Source: Deferribacter desulfuricans SSM1
GTDB lineage: Bacteria; Chrysiogenota; Deferribacteres; Deferribacterales; Deferribacteraceae
Assembly: GCF_000010985.1 (NCBI RefSeq)
Contig: NC_013939.1
Coordinates: forward strand, 2,013,501 to 2,077,500
Length of the DNA: 64,000 bases
Reading direction: 5' to 3'
Positions 18,678 through 27,717 of the stretch are shown here, piece by piece. A program made the position numbers and the translations under genes. Position 1 is the stretch's first letter. Each line of letters opens with the position of its first letter. Below the pieces are notes generated by a model. That model made no database searches. It had not been told where the DNA came from and was given only the letters and a program-made list of their open reading frames with translations.

Positions 18678-19886
18678 ATGAAAAAAATAAATCTTGGTGG
18701 GGTTACTACACCACTTGGTTTTCAATCATCAGCAATTTGTACAGATATAAAAGGGAATAATAGCGCTAAAAAAGATTTTGGTTTACTTGTTAGTGATGTC
18801 CCAGCAACAGTATCAGCAACCTTTACAAAGAATAGAGTTAAAGCAGCACCAGTTATTTATGATATGAATCTTCTGTCAGAAAAAGATGAATTTTTTGGGA
18901 TTGTAATAAATAGTGGTAATGCCAATGCCTGTACAGGAAACCAAGGGTTAAAAAACACTGAAACAATATGTCAAGCATTTGAAAATAAACTACAACTTGA
19001 TAATAAATCATTGCTCATGGCATCAACTGGTGTTATAGGGGTTCAACTCCCTGTTGATAAAATGTTAAACTACGTAGATGAGATTGTAGATGAGCTTGAT
19101 GATACAGACAACAACTTGGCAGAAGCTATACTTACAACTGATACTGTAGTTAAAAAATCCGCATACCTTGTAGAAACTGGAAATGGAGCTTTTGTTGTAG
19201 GTGGTATCGCAAAAGGAGCAGGGATGATTGCTCCAGATATGGCCACAATGTTGGCTTTTATAACCACTGACGCTCTTGTTGATAAAAACATACAGGATGA
19301 AGTTTTAAGGCTTGCAGTTGAAGACAGTTTTAACAGTATAACAGTAGATGGTGATATGAGTACAAATGATTCTGTATTTCTATTTTCAAATGGGATGAGC
19401 GGAATATCAGTAAACCATAGTAAAAACCTTGAGCTTTTTAAAGAAGCTTTAAAAGCTGTTTGCTTAGACCTTGCTAAAATGATTGTAAAAGATGGTGAAG
19501 GAGCAACAAAGTTTGTTTCAATAAATATCAAAAATGCAAAAAATTATGAAGATGCCAAAAAATGCGCCTTTAAAATAGCAAATTCCCCACTTTGCAAAAC
19601 CATGTTTTTTGGTTCAGATCCAAATTGGGGCAGACTCATGGCCACAATTGGCTCTGCTATGATAGAATTTGAAGAGAATAAGGTTGATATCTTCTTCGAT
19701 GATTTAAAATATGTGGAAAATGGACTTTTAATCTCTGATGATTTAGAAGATAAGGCCTATGAAATTATGAAAAAAGATAGTTTTGTTATCACTATAGATT
19801 TAAAAGCCGGCAATGCTAACAAAACTGTTTATACTTGTGACCTTTCATACGATTATGTAAAAATAAATGCAGATTACAGAACCTGA
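18678..19886 (+). CDS. argJ: Bifunctional ornithine acetyltransferase / N-acetylglutamate synthase
   Basis: 402 residues, full length. ArgJ moves the acetyl group from N-acetylornithine to glutamate in the cyclic arginine pathway and may also make acetylglutamate from acetyl-CoA. It is made as a precursor that cuts itself between Ala and Thr; here Thr190 lies in PDMATMLAFITTDA. The N-terminal NSGNANACTGNQG and C-terminal DPNWGRLMATIG motifs are present. A GGGGGC run precedes the ATG. It is preceded by the 18406-18651 element, so its promoter must lie in or after that unit. Confidence 0.95.
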   Translation: MKKINLGGVTTPLGFQSSAICTDIKGNNSAKKDFGLLVSDVPATVSATFTKNRVKAAPVIYDMNLLSEKDEFFGIVINSGNANACTGNQGLKNTETICQAFENKLQLDNKSLLMASTGVIGVQLPVDKMLNYVDEIVDELDDTDNNLAEAILTTDTVVKKSAYLVETGNGAFVVGGIAKGAGMIAPDMATMLAFITTDALVDKNIQDEVLRLAVEDSFNSITVDGDMSTNDSVFLFSNGMSGISVNHSKNLELFKEALKAVCLDLAKMIVKDGEGATKFVSINIKNAKNYEDAKKCAFKIANSPLCKTMFFGSDPNWGRLMATIGSAMIEFEENKVDIFFDDLKYVENGLLISDDLEDKAYEIMKKDSFVITIDLKAGNANKTVYTCDLSYDYVKINADYRT

Positions 19887-19891
19887 TAATT

Positions 19892-20926
19892 TTAATCAGT
19901 TAAAAGATTATCCATAAATGATACTTTGATAAGGGCTGCAATAGGGAGAGAAAAAATCATCCCCGCAATACCAAAAAGTGAACCACCTACCATAATGGCA
20001 AAAATTACTGCAACGGGGTGTAACCCCAAACTTTCACCAACTATTTTCGGTGTAATCAAGTTGCTTTCAATAACCTGCACAATAGTGAAACCCAAAACAA
20101 CAAATAAAGGGTGAAATAAATCTTGAAACTGAATAAAAGCTAAAAGGAGTGAAGTCACAAACCCCACTATAAAACCTAAATATGGGACCATACTTAATAT
20201 ACCAGATAAAACTCCTACAAAAACTGCGCCTTCTATCCCCACAATCAAAAGAGTCACGCTGTATAAAATACCCAACAATACAGATACAATAAACTGCCCT
20301 CTAAAGTAACTCTTCAAAATACTATTAAATTCCTCACTTTTATCCACCACGTTGAGAAAGCCCTTTTTCTCTAACATAGTTTTTGTTTTAGCCACAATTG
20401 AGTCAAAATCCTTTAAAAAGTAAAAAATTAATATAGGTACAATAGAATAAAGTAATACAAAATTTAAGAAATTACCCAAATAACCACTAAGCACATTAAA
20501 AATATCTAAGAGAATATTTGATATTTTACCTAAGTTTTTAACAACAAAACTTTTTATCTCATTTATATAAGGTTGGATTATAGCATAATAATTATACTCT
20601 TTAATCTTGTTGTCTAACATTTGTAAATACACAGGTATCTTTTTTAGCAAAATATTTATTTCATTTATCATCACAGGGAAAATAAAAAGTATTATAGCAA
20701 TCACTATTAAACTAAATAAAACGAAAACTATCAACACTGATAATGTCCTATTAAATTTAAGATTTTCAAGTCTATCTACCACCGGATCTAAAAGATAAGA
20801 TATAAAAAAAGCTATAGCAAAAGGTGTAAGGATATTCTTTATTTTAAAAATCAGAAAAAGAATTAAAATGGTTGATAAAATTATTAAAAAGTTTTTAAAA
20901 TTTATTTCTATTTTTAAGAAATCCAT
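19892..20926 (-). CDS. AI-2E family (PerM/YhhT-like) membrane transporter
   Basis: 344 residues with seven to eight hydrophobic segments and the typical long hydrophilic stretch after the second pair (about residues 85-135). The C-terminal block GVLSGILSMVPYLGFIVGFV and the region LITPKIVGESLGLHPVAVIFAI are strongly conserved in this family. Members are proposed exporters of small molecules or ions; the substrate here cannot be predicted. It converges on argJ with six bases between stops, and is divergent from the chemotaxis operon. Confidence 0.88.
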   Translation of the reverse strand: MDFLKIEINFKNFLIILSTILILFLIFKIKNILTPFAIAFFISYLLDPVVDRLENLKFNRTLSVLIVFVLFSLIVIAIILFIFPVMINEINILLKKIPVYLQMLDNKIKEYNYYAIIQPYINEIKSFVVKNLGKISNILLDIFNVLSGYLGNFLNFVLLYSIVPILIFYFLKDFDSIVAKTKTMLEKKGFLNVVDKSEEFNSILKSYFRGQFIVSVLLGILYSVTLLIVGIEGAVFVGVLSGILSMVPYLGFIVGFVTSLLLAFIQFQDLFHPLFVVLGFTIVQVIESNLITPKIVGESLGLHPVAVIFAIMVGGSLFGIAGMIFSLPIAALIKVSFMDNLLTD

Positions 20927-20962
20927 GCTATAATTGTATCATAAATTAGTTTTTATTTAAAG

Positions 20963-20968
20963 TATAAT
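20963..20968 (+). promoter_or_regulatory. -10 box close to the cheW start codon
   Basis: A perfect TATAAT at 20963-20968 lies four bases before the cheW ATG. A -35 box is not obvious. If used, transcription would start at or within one or two bases of the ATG, giving a leaderless message. Confidence 0.4.
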
Positions 20969-20972
20969 TAAA

Positions 20973-21386
20973 ATGTTTTTATTGTTTGATTACAACCAAA
21001 AAACACTTGCAGTCAATTTATACGATGTTAAAAATATCGTTTTGACTGAAGATATCTACCCTCTACCTTTTATTGGCAACATATTATTGGGTTTAGTAAA
21101 TATTAAAGGGGAGTTATTGCCCGTTTTTAATTTAAACACTATTTTCAAAGATAATTTTATTTCAGCATCAAAAAAACTCATTTCATTTCAAAATGGATAT
21201 AACTTTCTAATACCAAGCGATGGGAAAATATTCATTGAAAATGAGCCAGGTGAAAAGATTGAAACAAATTTAGAAAATGAGTTTATAAAAGCAAACTATA
21301 AATGCAACCGAAAAATAATTAATCTTTTAAATTTGAACAAAATCAAAGACCAAATTAACAATACACTGCTCAAGGAGGCAAAATGA
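20973..21386 (+). CDS. cheW: CheW-like adaptor protein
   Basis: 137 residues, one CheW domain. It links chemoreceptors to the CheA kinase at the membrane. The core FDYNQKTLAVNLYDVKNIV, LPFIGNILLGLVNIKGELLPVFNL matches the beta-barrel core with its typical GLVNIKGELLPV stretch. No ribosome site precedes the ATG, and TATAAT ends only four bases before it, so the message may be leaderless. First gene of a tightly packed chemotaxis-like operon; the stop overlaps the receptor start by four bases. Confidence 0.85.
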   Translation: MFLLFDYNQKTLAVNLYDVKNIVLTEDIYPLPFIGNILLGLVNIKGELLPVFNLNTIFKDNFISASKKLISFQNGYNFLIPSDGKIFIENEPGEKIETNLENEFIKANYKCNRKIINLLNLNKIKDQINNTLLKEAK

Positions 21387-23455
21387 CAAAAGTTAGCCTA
21401 AAAAACATACTTATTTTAAGAATAATTGCATTGACAATACTTTTTACACTATTTGCTTATATATTTTATTCTGTAATTGATAATCAAATTAAACATGTCA
21501 CCGAAAACCTTATCAAACAGTACGCCAGCAATTTAAAGCAAGCAATTAACTCCAAAATAGATTCTGAAGCAGCAATCTATGATAATATAATACACTCTAC
21601 AAACATTTATACAATAACCAAAGAAAAACTCCCCCCTTATCAGCTAAAAATTTACAAAAGAGCGGATAACACTCTACCAAAAGAGTTAATCTCTTTAATA
21701 GAAAAAAATAGCAATATTAAGTTTATATATTTGACAAATGACAATCTTATAATAAACAGATATTTATTGTTAAACGACAAAATATTTCAATTTATTTATA
21801 AAAGTAAAATAGAGCTTAATGACTCCTTAGCAGATATTATCATTAAGTACAATGACACTGTTTTTGATGTAAACAATCATAAACTAAGCTCTGCTAATAT
21901 ATTAAACAGCTCTGATTATTCTTACACATTAAGTCTGCCTGATATAAAAATGGACATTTATTTTAAAGAAAAAAATAAATTTTTAATCTCATCTCACAAA
22001 ATACTATCCATATTAATTTTAACAGTAATTCTATACTTGATATGGTTGATTACAGAGCTTTTATTTATTAGATTTTCAACAAAACCTCTATTTGAAATCT
22101 TCACAAACTTTAAAGAGATTAAAAAAGGTAAAAAAGAGGTGCATTTTAAAGATTTTAACATTTTTGAATACGATTTGATTGCAAAAGCCGCAGAAGAAAC
22201 ACTTTCAGAATTAAAATCAAACGAATTAAAAGTTTTAACAATCTTATCCAGGCTACCAATTCCAGTGACAATGTTGGATAAAAGTTTAAATATTGTCTTT
22301 AAAAACAGGTATTTTGATGAATTATTCAATCTAGATAAAGATAAAGATTATAATTTTTACAATATAATTCCTGACAACCTAAAATCTTTAGAAGAAAATT
22401 TAGATAAATTTATAAACTCCATCAAACAAAAAACAAAATTTGAGCTTTATGACAAAAAATTCAATAATTACTACATTGTCAGATTTACAAAGTTATTTGA
22501 TGCGGAAAACAAACTCTTAGGATACCTTATCACTTTCCACGATATAACTAACCAAAAGATTGAACAAAAATTACAAGAAGAAAGAGCAAATAAGCTCGAA
22601 AAGATTGTATTAAATATTGAAGAAGTTGTAACCCATCTAACAAGTTCATCTTCAGAACTTGAAACTAATGCAAACAATCTGAGTGCTATGTTAGCCCAGC
22701 AAAATGCCACAATCTCTGAATCAAATACATCAATTATGGAATTAAATACATTCACTGAGCAAATTCTTGCAACCTTAAATACGATAGCTCAAAAAAGTGA
22801 TACCATAAACGACATAACTCAAAAAACAGAACACTCTGTCATTGAATCCAACGAAGGGATGAAAGAATTAACATCAAAAATTCAAGAGGTTTTTGACATA
22901 ATAAATAAACTAAACACTAAAACTACTGAAATTCGCAAAATATTAAAAACTATTTACGAAATTTCTGAGCAGACAAATATTTTATCTTTAAACGCTTCCA
23001 TCGAAGCTGTTAGAGAAACTTCAACAAACGAAAGTTTCAAAATTATTGCAGATGAAATAAGAGACCTCGCAGAAAAAACTTATAAATTTACTTCTGATAT
23101 TGAAAATAACATTGAAAATATAAATACATTTACAACAACTTCAGTGATGATAGCTGAAGAAACCATAAAAGACATAAATGAAAGATACGACGATATTAAA
23201 TCCCTTTCAGAAAATTTCGAGCAAATATTCGAATCACTAAAAGATTTAAATGAAAATTTACACGAAATAATAAATTCAGTTAAAGACTTAAAGCAAGCAA
23301 CTAATGATATTTCAAATAGCTCAAATGAAATGACATCTGCTATGAAAGATGCTTTAAGCGCTGCAAATGATTCTTTGCAAACCGCGCAAGATATTAAAGC
23401 TGTTACTAAAACTTTAAAAGAAACTATAGAAGTAATAAAAAATTTAAAATACTAA
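21383..23455 (+). CDS. Methyl-accepting chemotaxis-type receptor with PAS-like domain
   Basis: 690 residues. Membrane helix 1 is at about residues 9-30 and helix 2 at about 209-231, enclosing a periplasmic sensing region of ~180 residues. A HAMP-like segment follows, then a PAS-like domain (about 285-395, SRLPIPVTMLDKSLNIVFKN ... GYLITFHDITNQK). The signalling coiled coil fills about 400-690. Its hairpin tip reads ISEQTNILSLNASIEAVRE, the conserved contact site for CheA and CheW. The tip is followed by IIADEIRDLAEKT. The ligand is unknown. Confidence 0.88.
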   Translation: MTKVSLKNILILRIIALTILFTLFAYIFYSVIDNQIKHVTENLIKQYASNLKQAINSKIDSEAAIYDNIIHSTNIYTITKEKLPPYQLKIYKRADNTLPKELISLIEKNSNIKFIYLTNDNLIINRYLLLNDKIFQFIYKSKIELNDSLADIIIKYNDTVFDVNNHKLSSANILNSSDYSYTLSLPDIKMDIYFKEKNKFLISSHKILSILILTVILYLIWLITELLFIRFSTKPLFEIFTNFKEIKKGKKEVHFKDFNIFEYDLIAKAAEETLSELKSNELKVLTILSRLPIPVTMLDKSLNIVFKNRYFDELFNLDKDKDYNFYNIIPDNLKSLEENLDKFINSIKQKTKFELYDKKFNNYYIVRFTKLFDAENKLLGYLITFHDITNQKIEQKLQEERANKLEKIVLNIEEVVTHLTSSSSELETNANNLSAMLAQQNATISESNTSIMELNTFTEQILATLNTIAQKSDTINDITQKTEHSVIESNEGMKELTSKIQEVFDIINKLNTKTTEIRKILKTIYEISEQTNILSLNASIEAVRETSTNESFKIIADEIRDLAEKTYKFTSDIENNIENINTFTTTSVMIAEETIKDINERYDDIKSLSENFEQIFESLKDLNENLHEIINSVKDLKQATNDISNSSNEMTSAMKDALSAANDSLQTAQDIKAVTKTLKETIEVIKNLKY

Positions 23456-23456
23456 A

Positions 23457-25364
23457 ATGAGCGCTAATAAAAATTTATTTGATATTTTTAATGAAGAATT
23501 AAATGAACATTTAAATAATATACGTGCATCTTTAAACACTTTTTTTGAAACAGAAGATAACACTGTTTTTAGAAAAATAATAAAAGATTTTCATACGTTA
23601 AAAGGCTCGTCAGCCATTTTAGGTTTAAAAGAACTCACTGATATCTTTCATGAATTAGAAAATTATTTCAACAAAATCAAAGATAATCTTTCAGAATCTG
23701 ATAAAATAAAAGTTGTACAACTAATAGAACTCATAGAAAAAATACCTTCACATCTGGAAAACCAAGAAGAAATTAGTAACCAAATAAAAGATATATTATC
23801 CGACAAAAAAAACACAAATTTAAATCAGCTAAAGCCATCAACAGAAATAAAAACACAAAATAAAATAGACCCAGTAAAGATAAATTCATTAAAAAAAGAT
23901 TATTTTGAAATATCTAATGAAATCCATCAACTATTAGAAGGTTTAAATATAGAAAAATATATCAAAAACAGAATCTATAAAAAATTAGAGTCATTAGGCT
24001 ATAAACTAAATAGATTAAACTTATCTTCTTTTTCTATTTTGGATGAAAAGATAAAAAATATTGCTTATTCCACATCATCTCAACTCAATAAAAAAGTGAA
24101 AGTTTTAATTGAAAACTCAGAAATTGAAGCTGATACAGAGATTATAAATATTGTAAATGAAGCTTTAACTCATTTGATTAGAAACGCTATTTATCACGGC
24201 ATAGAAAAACCAGAAGAAAGAAAAAAATTAAAAAAGGATGAAGTAGGGTTAATAACCATACGCTATACGCAATCAAATGACAGAATCCAAATTATAGTAG
24301 AAGATGATGGAAAAGGGATAGATTTAGAAAAGATATTAAAAAAGGCAATTGATGAAAAAATTATAGGTGAAGAAGATTTAAAACACCTAAAGGAAGATGA
24401 TATAATAAACCTGATTTTCTCAGAAAAAATTTCTACCGCTGAAACCGTTGATGAAATCAGCGGTAGAGGTATAGGGATGCAGATCATAAAAGATAAAATA
24501 GAAAGTATTGGTGGTTTACTTGAGATAGAAACCGAAAAAAATAAATTTACCAGATTCTTATTGAATGTGCCTTTTACATTTCAAAGTATTCTCTCAAAAA
24601 TTGTTTCTTCAAATAATTATGATATAGCAATACCCATAACATTTATAGATGTCGTAGAAAAATTTAAAGAAGATAAAGTCATAAAAAAGAGGGACAAATT
24701 TTTATATCAACACAGAAATAAGCTTTTTAAAGTCATAAGCTTGGCAAATTTATTAAACATGGATAGTAAAAAAGAAAAGTTCTTGATATTTTTTAAAAAT
24801 GCAAAATCAGCACTGTTGTCAGAATCTATAAAAGATAACGTGTTGCTGGATATAATCAATATAAAAGGGGTTAACGGACAATATAAATACTTTATAGGAT
24901 TTTCTATTTATAAAAACAAACCCATAGCTATAATAAGACCGTCCGAATTAGATATTGATAAAAATAATAATTTCATAAAATCTGGGTATCAACAACCTAT
25001 AACAAACTCAAATAAAACACTTTTAATAACAGACGATAACAAAATAATCTTAGAAACTTTAACAAATATATTAAAAAACAAATATAATATTATCAAAGCA
25101 AACAATGGTATAGAAGCACTGAATATATTAAAATCAAATAAAGTAGATCTGCTTATCACAGATATCGAAATGCCTGAAATGGATGGATTTACGTTAATTT
25201 CTAAAATTCGCAAAGATAATCAAAAAATTCCGATACTAATATTATCTTCCAGAGGTGAAAAAAGCGATATTCAAAAAGGCTTAGAATTAGGTGCAAACGC
25301 TTACTTTGTAAAAAAAGACTTCAATAAAAATGACCTTATAAAAAAGGTAGAAGAGCTGTTATGA
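23457..25364 (+). CDS. cheA: CheA-type hybrid histidine kinase with C-terminal receiver
   Basis: 635 residues. Order: Hpt domain with phospho-acceptor His46 in DFHTLKGSSAILG; linker and dimer helices (about 140-215) with no recognisable P2 domain; HATPase with N box NEALTHLIRNAIYHGIE, G1 EDDGKGID and G2 GRGIGMQII; CheW-like domain (about 375-500); receiver domain (about 520-635) with phospho-acceptor Asp569 in LLITDIEMPEMDGF. The fused receiver may replace a separate CheY or act as a phosphate sink. It starts two bases after the receptor gene and overlaps cheB. Confidence 0.92.
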   Translation: MSANKNLFDIFNEELNEHLNNIRASLNTFFETEDNTVFRKIIKDFHTLKGSSAILGLKELTDIFHELENYFNKIKDNLSESDKIKVVQLIELIEKIPSHLENQEEISNQIKDILSDKKNTNLNQLKPSTEIKTQNKIDPVKINSLKKDYFEISNEIHQLLEGLNIEKYIKNRIYKKLESLGYKLNRLNLSSFSILDEKIKNIAYSTSSQLNKKVKVLIENSEIEADTEIINIVNEALTHLIRNAIYHGIEKPEERKKLKKDEVGLITIRYTQSNDRIQIIVEDDGKGIDLEKILKKAIDEKIIGEEDLKHLKEDDIINLIFSEKISTAETVDEISGRGIGMQIIKDKIESIGGLLEIETEKNKFTRFLLNVPFTFQSILSKIVSSNNYDIAIPITFIDVVEKFKEDKVIKKRDKFLYQHRNKLFKVISLANLLNMDSKKEKFLIFFKNAKSALLSESIKDNVLLDIINIKGVNGQYKYFIGFSIYKNKPIAIIRPSELDIDKNNNFIKSGYQQPITNSNKTLLITDDNKIILETLTNILKNKYNIIKANNGIEALNILKSNKVDLLITDIEMPEMDGFTLISKIRKDNQKIPILILSSRGEKSDIQKGLELGANAYFVKKDFNKNDLIKKVEELL

Positions 25365-26344
25365 AAAAAAATATTTTAGTAATTGAAGACTCCCCTTATT
25401 TTAGAACGACACTCATTGATATGTTGTCAAAATATGAGGATATAAATATAGTTGGCTATGCAACTGATGGAATAACTGCTGTAAAAATATTTGCAGAATT
25501 AAGACCTGATGTAGTTCTTTTGGATTTAATGCTACCAAAAATGAATGGTGATGCAGTAGCTGAATCAATAATGAGCATAAATCCAACCCCAATAATCATT
25601 ATGACTTCACTCTCAGATTTTGAAATAGAAAAAAGCTTTGTATTAAACGTAGATTATTTTGTTGATATAATAAAAAAACCTTTAGAGATTGATCAAAGAT
25701 TTGTGGAAAAGCTTTATACAAAGATAAAAGATTCTTCCCCTTTCCAAGTCAAAAATATAAAACATGAACGAATTATTACAACTCCAGATGTAAATGTTTA
25801 CAGTAAAGAAGCTGATACAGTATTAGTTATCGGAGGCTCAACAGGTGGTCCTAAAATATTAAAGACAATAATACCAATAATATCCACTATTAAAAGCTTA
25901 CCCATTATCATTGCAAATCATTACGAAGTTGGATTCGAAATTCAGTTAAGAGATTGGATTGCAAGTTTAGCAAAGAAACAAACCGTTTTGATATCAGATA
26001 ATATCCCAGTTGATGATAAAATTTATATAGCTCCTACAGCTTACAATTTTATAATAGAAAATAATCATTTCAAATTAACCCCTATTGATAAAAAACAGAT
26101 ATATTTTCCTCATATAGATAAAGTTTATGAGTCTGTGGCTAAGTTTTATAAAAATAAATGCACTATATTTCAGATAACAGGGATGGGATTTGATGGACTA
26201 AACGGTGTGAAAACAGCAAAAGACCTTGGTGCAAAGATAATTGCGCAAGATCCAGAAACCGCTGTAGCCCAAAGTATGCCTAAATCAGTTTTACCGTATG
26301 CAGATCATATTATAAAGCCGGAAGAATTAATAAAGTATCTATGA
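25361..26344 (+). CDS. cheB: CheB-type receiver-methylesterase
   Basis: 327 residues. N-terminal receiver with Asp55 in VVLLDLMLPKMNGD and the Lys of IIKKPLEI. The C-terminal esterase domain has the catalytic triad Ser160 (VIGGSTGGPKI), His187 (IIANHYEVGFE) and Asp278 (ITGMGFDGLNG). The enzyme removes methyl groups from receptor glutamates and opposes the CheR in the same operon. Around His187 the usual HMP triplet is replaced by HYE, a mild departure. The start overlaps the cheA stop by four bases. Confidence 0.92.
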   Translation: MKKNILVIEDSPYFRTTLIDMLSKYEDINIVGYATDGITAVKIFAELRPDVVLLDLMLPKMNGDAVAESIMSINPTPIIIMTSLSDFEIEKSFVLNVDYFVDIIKKPLEIDQRFVEKLYTKIKDSSPFQVKNIKHERIITTPDVNVYSKEADTVLVIGGSTGGPKILKTIIPIISTIKSLPIIIANHYEVGFEIQLRDWIASLAKKQTVLISDNIPVDDKIYIAPTAYNFIIENNHFKLTPIDKKQIYFPHIDKVYESVAKFYKNKCTIFQITGMGFDGLNGVKTAKDLGAKIIAQDPETAVAQSMPKSVLPYADHIIKPEELIKYL

Positions 26345-27717
26345 AAAAAAACATAATAGTAGCTGTAAACAGTCAGTTAGTTAAAACTGTTATCAACAAT
26401 TATTTCGATAATGACAATATTATAGCTATAAATTCTATAGAAGAGTTACTTCCTTTAGAAAAAGTTGAAAACGCTATATTTATAGCAGAAAACAGCTTTT
26501 TGTCGGAAATAAATCCTGGATTTATCATCACTTTATCTGAATTTAATAAAACCAATAAAAATAGTGTATTACTAATAACTTCTAGCAACAGTTTAAGAGA
26601 TATTTACTCCTTAACAATTCCAAATATCCTAGTATCAACCCCTGATAAAATCATAAATTATCTACCAAGGCTGCTTTATGGTGAAATCGATTTTACTTTT
26701 TGCAAAAGTCACAATTTTCTTAAAAACAAACTTTTTGAGAAAACTATTAAACAAAAATTTTTAGAGGTTTACTCAATAAACATCATAGACAACATATTAG
26801 ATATGAACAACTACTTTTATGAACTTGTAAATATGCTCGAAATAGCTTTTAATATAAAAAAAATCATCATTGAGTTTACCACAGATAACGGCACATTTAT
26901 TTTTACTACAATAAATAAAAATTTTCTTGAACAATTTGTATCCGATATTCAAGGGAAAAAAATCTTTTATACTGAGCAAACTCATAATATAGAGGAAAAT
27001 GAAGCACACTATAAGATCCATATAAGTATAAATGGAATACAAAAAGGATGCATGCATATCATCTACAATGAATATGAAACTGATCAAACCTTCATTGAAT
27101 TGAATACCACACTATTAAATATTTTAAGAAAATTCTATTTTTATCTCAGTACAACCCTTTACAGAGAAACTTTTAAAAACAAATGTATAGATGTAGATAA
27201 AATTAAAATAATAATGGATAATATTTTTAAAGAACCAACTCCAGAACTTATCAAAATTATTAATTACAAAACTAATACCTCATCATTTGCTGTAAATAAT
27301 GATTTATATATAATTTCATCTCATACAAGTTTTTACAACCATTCTCTATTGACATTTTATACCTATCATTTAGCAAATCAAAATATAGATTTTAATGATA
27401 TTGCATTAAAACTAAATGTTTTTATTCATAAAAACTTACTTAAATTCCTCCCAATACCAATTTCACTAATCAAGATAGAAAAAAATACTCTATCTTTTTG
27501 TGCCACAAATGATATGCCTTTAATTGATTATAACAACAAAGATTTAATATTTTGTAAAAACCCATACTTTGGTATGTACAAAAATCTTGACATAGATGTA
27601 AAATTGTTAAATATAGATAAATCTTCTAAATATATACACCTTCCAGATTACATTCTTATTTCTGAGGGGGAGAGAAAAGATTTAATAAGTAGGGTGTTGT
27701 ATGACAATAAATTATAG
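26341..27717 (+). CDS. Degenerate receiver / GAF-like / PP2C-like protein of the chemotaxis operon
   Basis: 458 residues, not recognised as a described family. Residues 1 to about 118 have the length and strand-helix rhythm of a receiver, but the acidic pocket and phospho-acceptor Asp are missing. Residues ~120-270 look GAF-like. Residues ~285-455 follow the SpoIIE/RsbU phosphatase pattern: LNVFIHKNLLKFLPIPISLI, then LSFCATNDMPLIDYNNKDLI, where the family has an AGHPP-like turn, and NPYFGMYKNLDI, where it has PLG. The metal-binding Asp-Gly motifs are replaced (ISSHTSF, LISEGERKD), so catalysis is unlikely. It overlaps cheB by four bases and cheR by 17. I infer a regulatory or scaffold role; the PP2C reading is from pattern only. 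Confidence 0.6.
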   Translation: MKKNIIVAVNSQLVKTVINNYFDNDNIIAINSIEELLPLEKVENAIFIAENSFLSEINPGFIITLSEFNKTNKNSVLLITSSNSLRDIYSLTIPNILVSTPDKIINYLPRLLYGEIDFTFCKSHNFLKNKLFEKTIKQKFLEVYSINIIDNILDMNNYFYELVNMLEIAFNIKKIIIEFTTDNGTFIFTTINKNFLEQFVSDIQGKKIFYTEQTHNIEENEAHYKIHISINGIQKGCMHIIYNEYETDQTFIELNTTLLNILRKFYFYLSTTLYRETFKNKCIDVDKIKIIMDNIFKEPTPELIKIINYKTNTSSFAVNNDLYIISSHTSFYNHSLLTFYTYHLANQNIDFNDIALKLNVFIHKNLLKFLPIPISLIKIEKNTLSFCATNDMPLIDYNNKDLIFCKNPYFGMYKNLDIDVKLLNIDKSSKYIHLPDYILISEGERKDLISRVLYDNKL

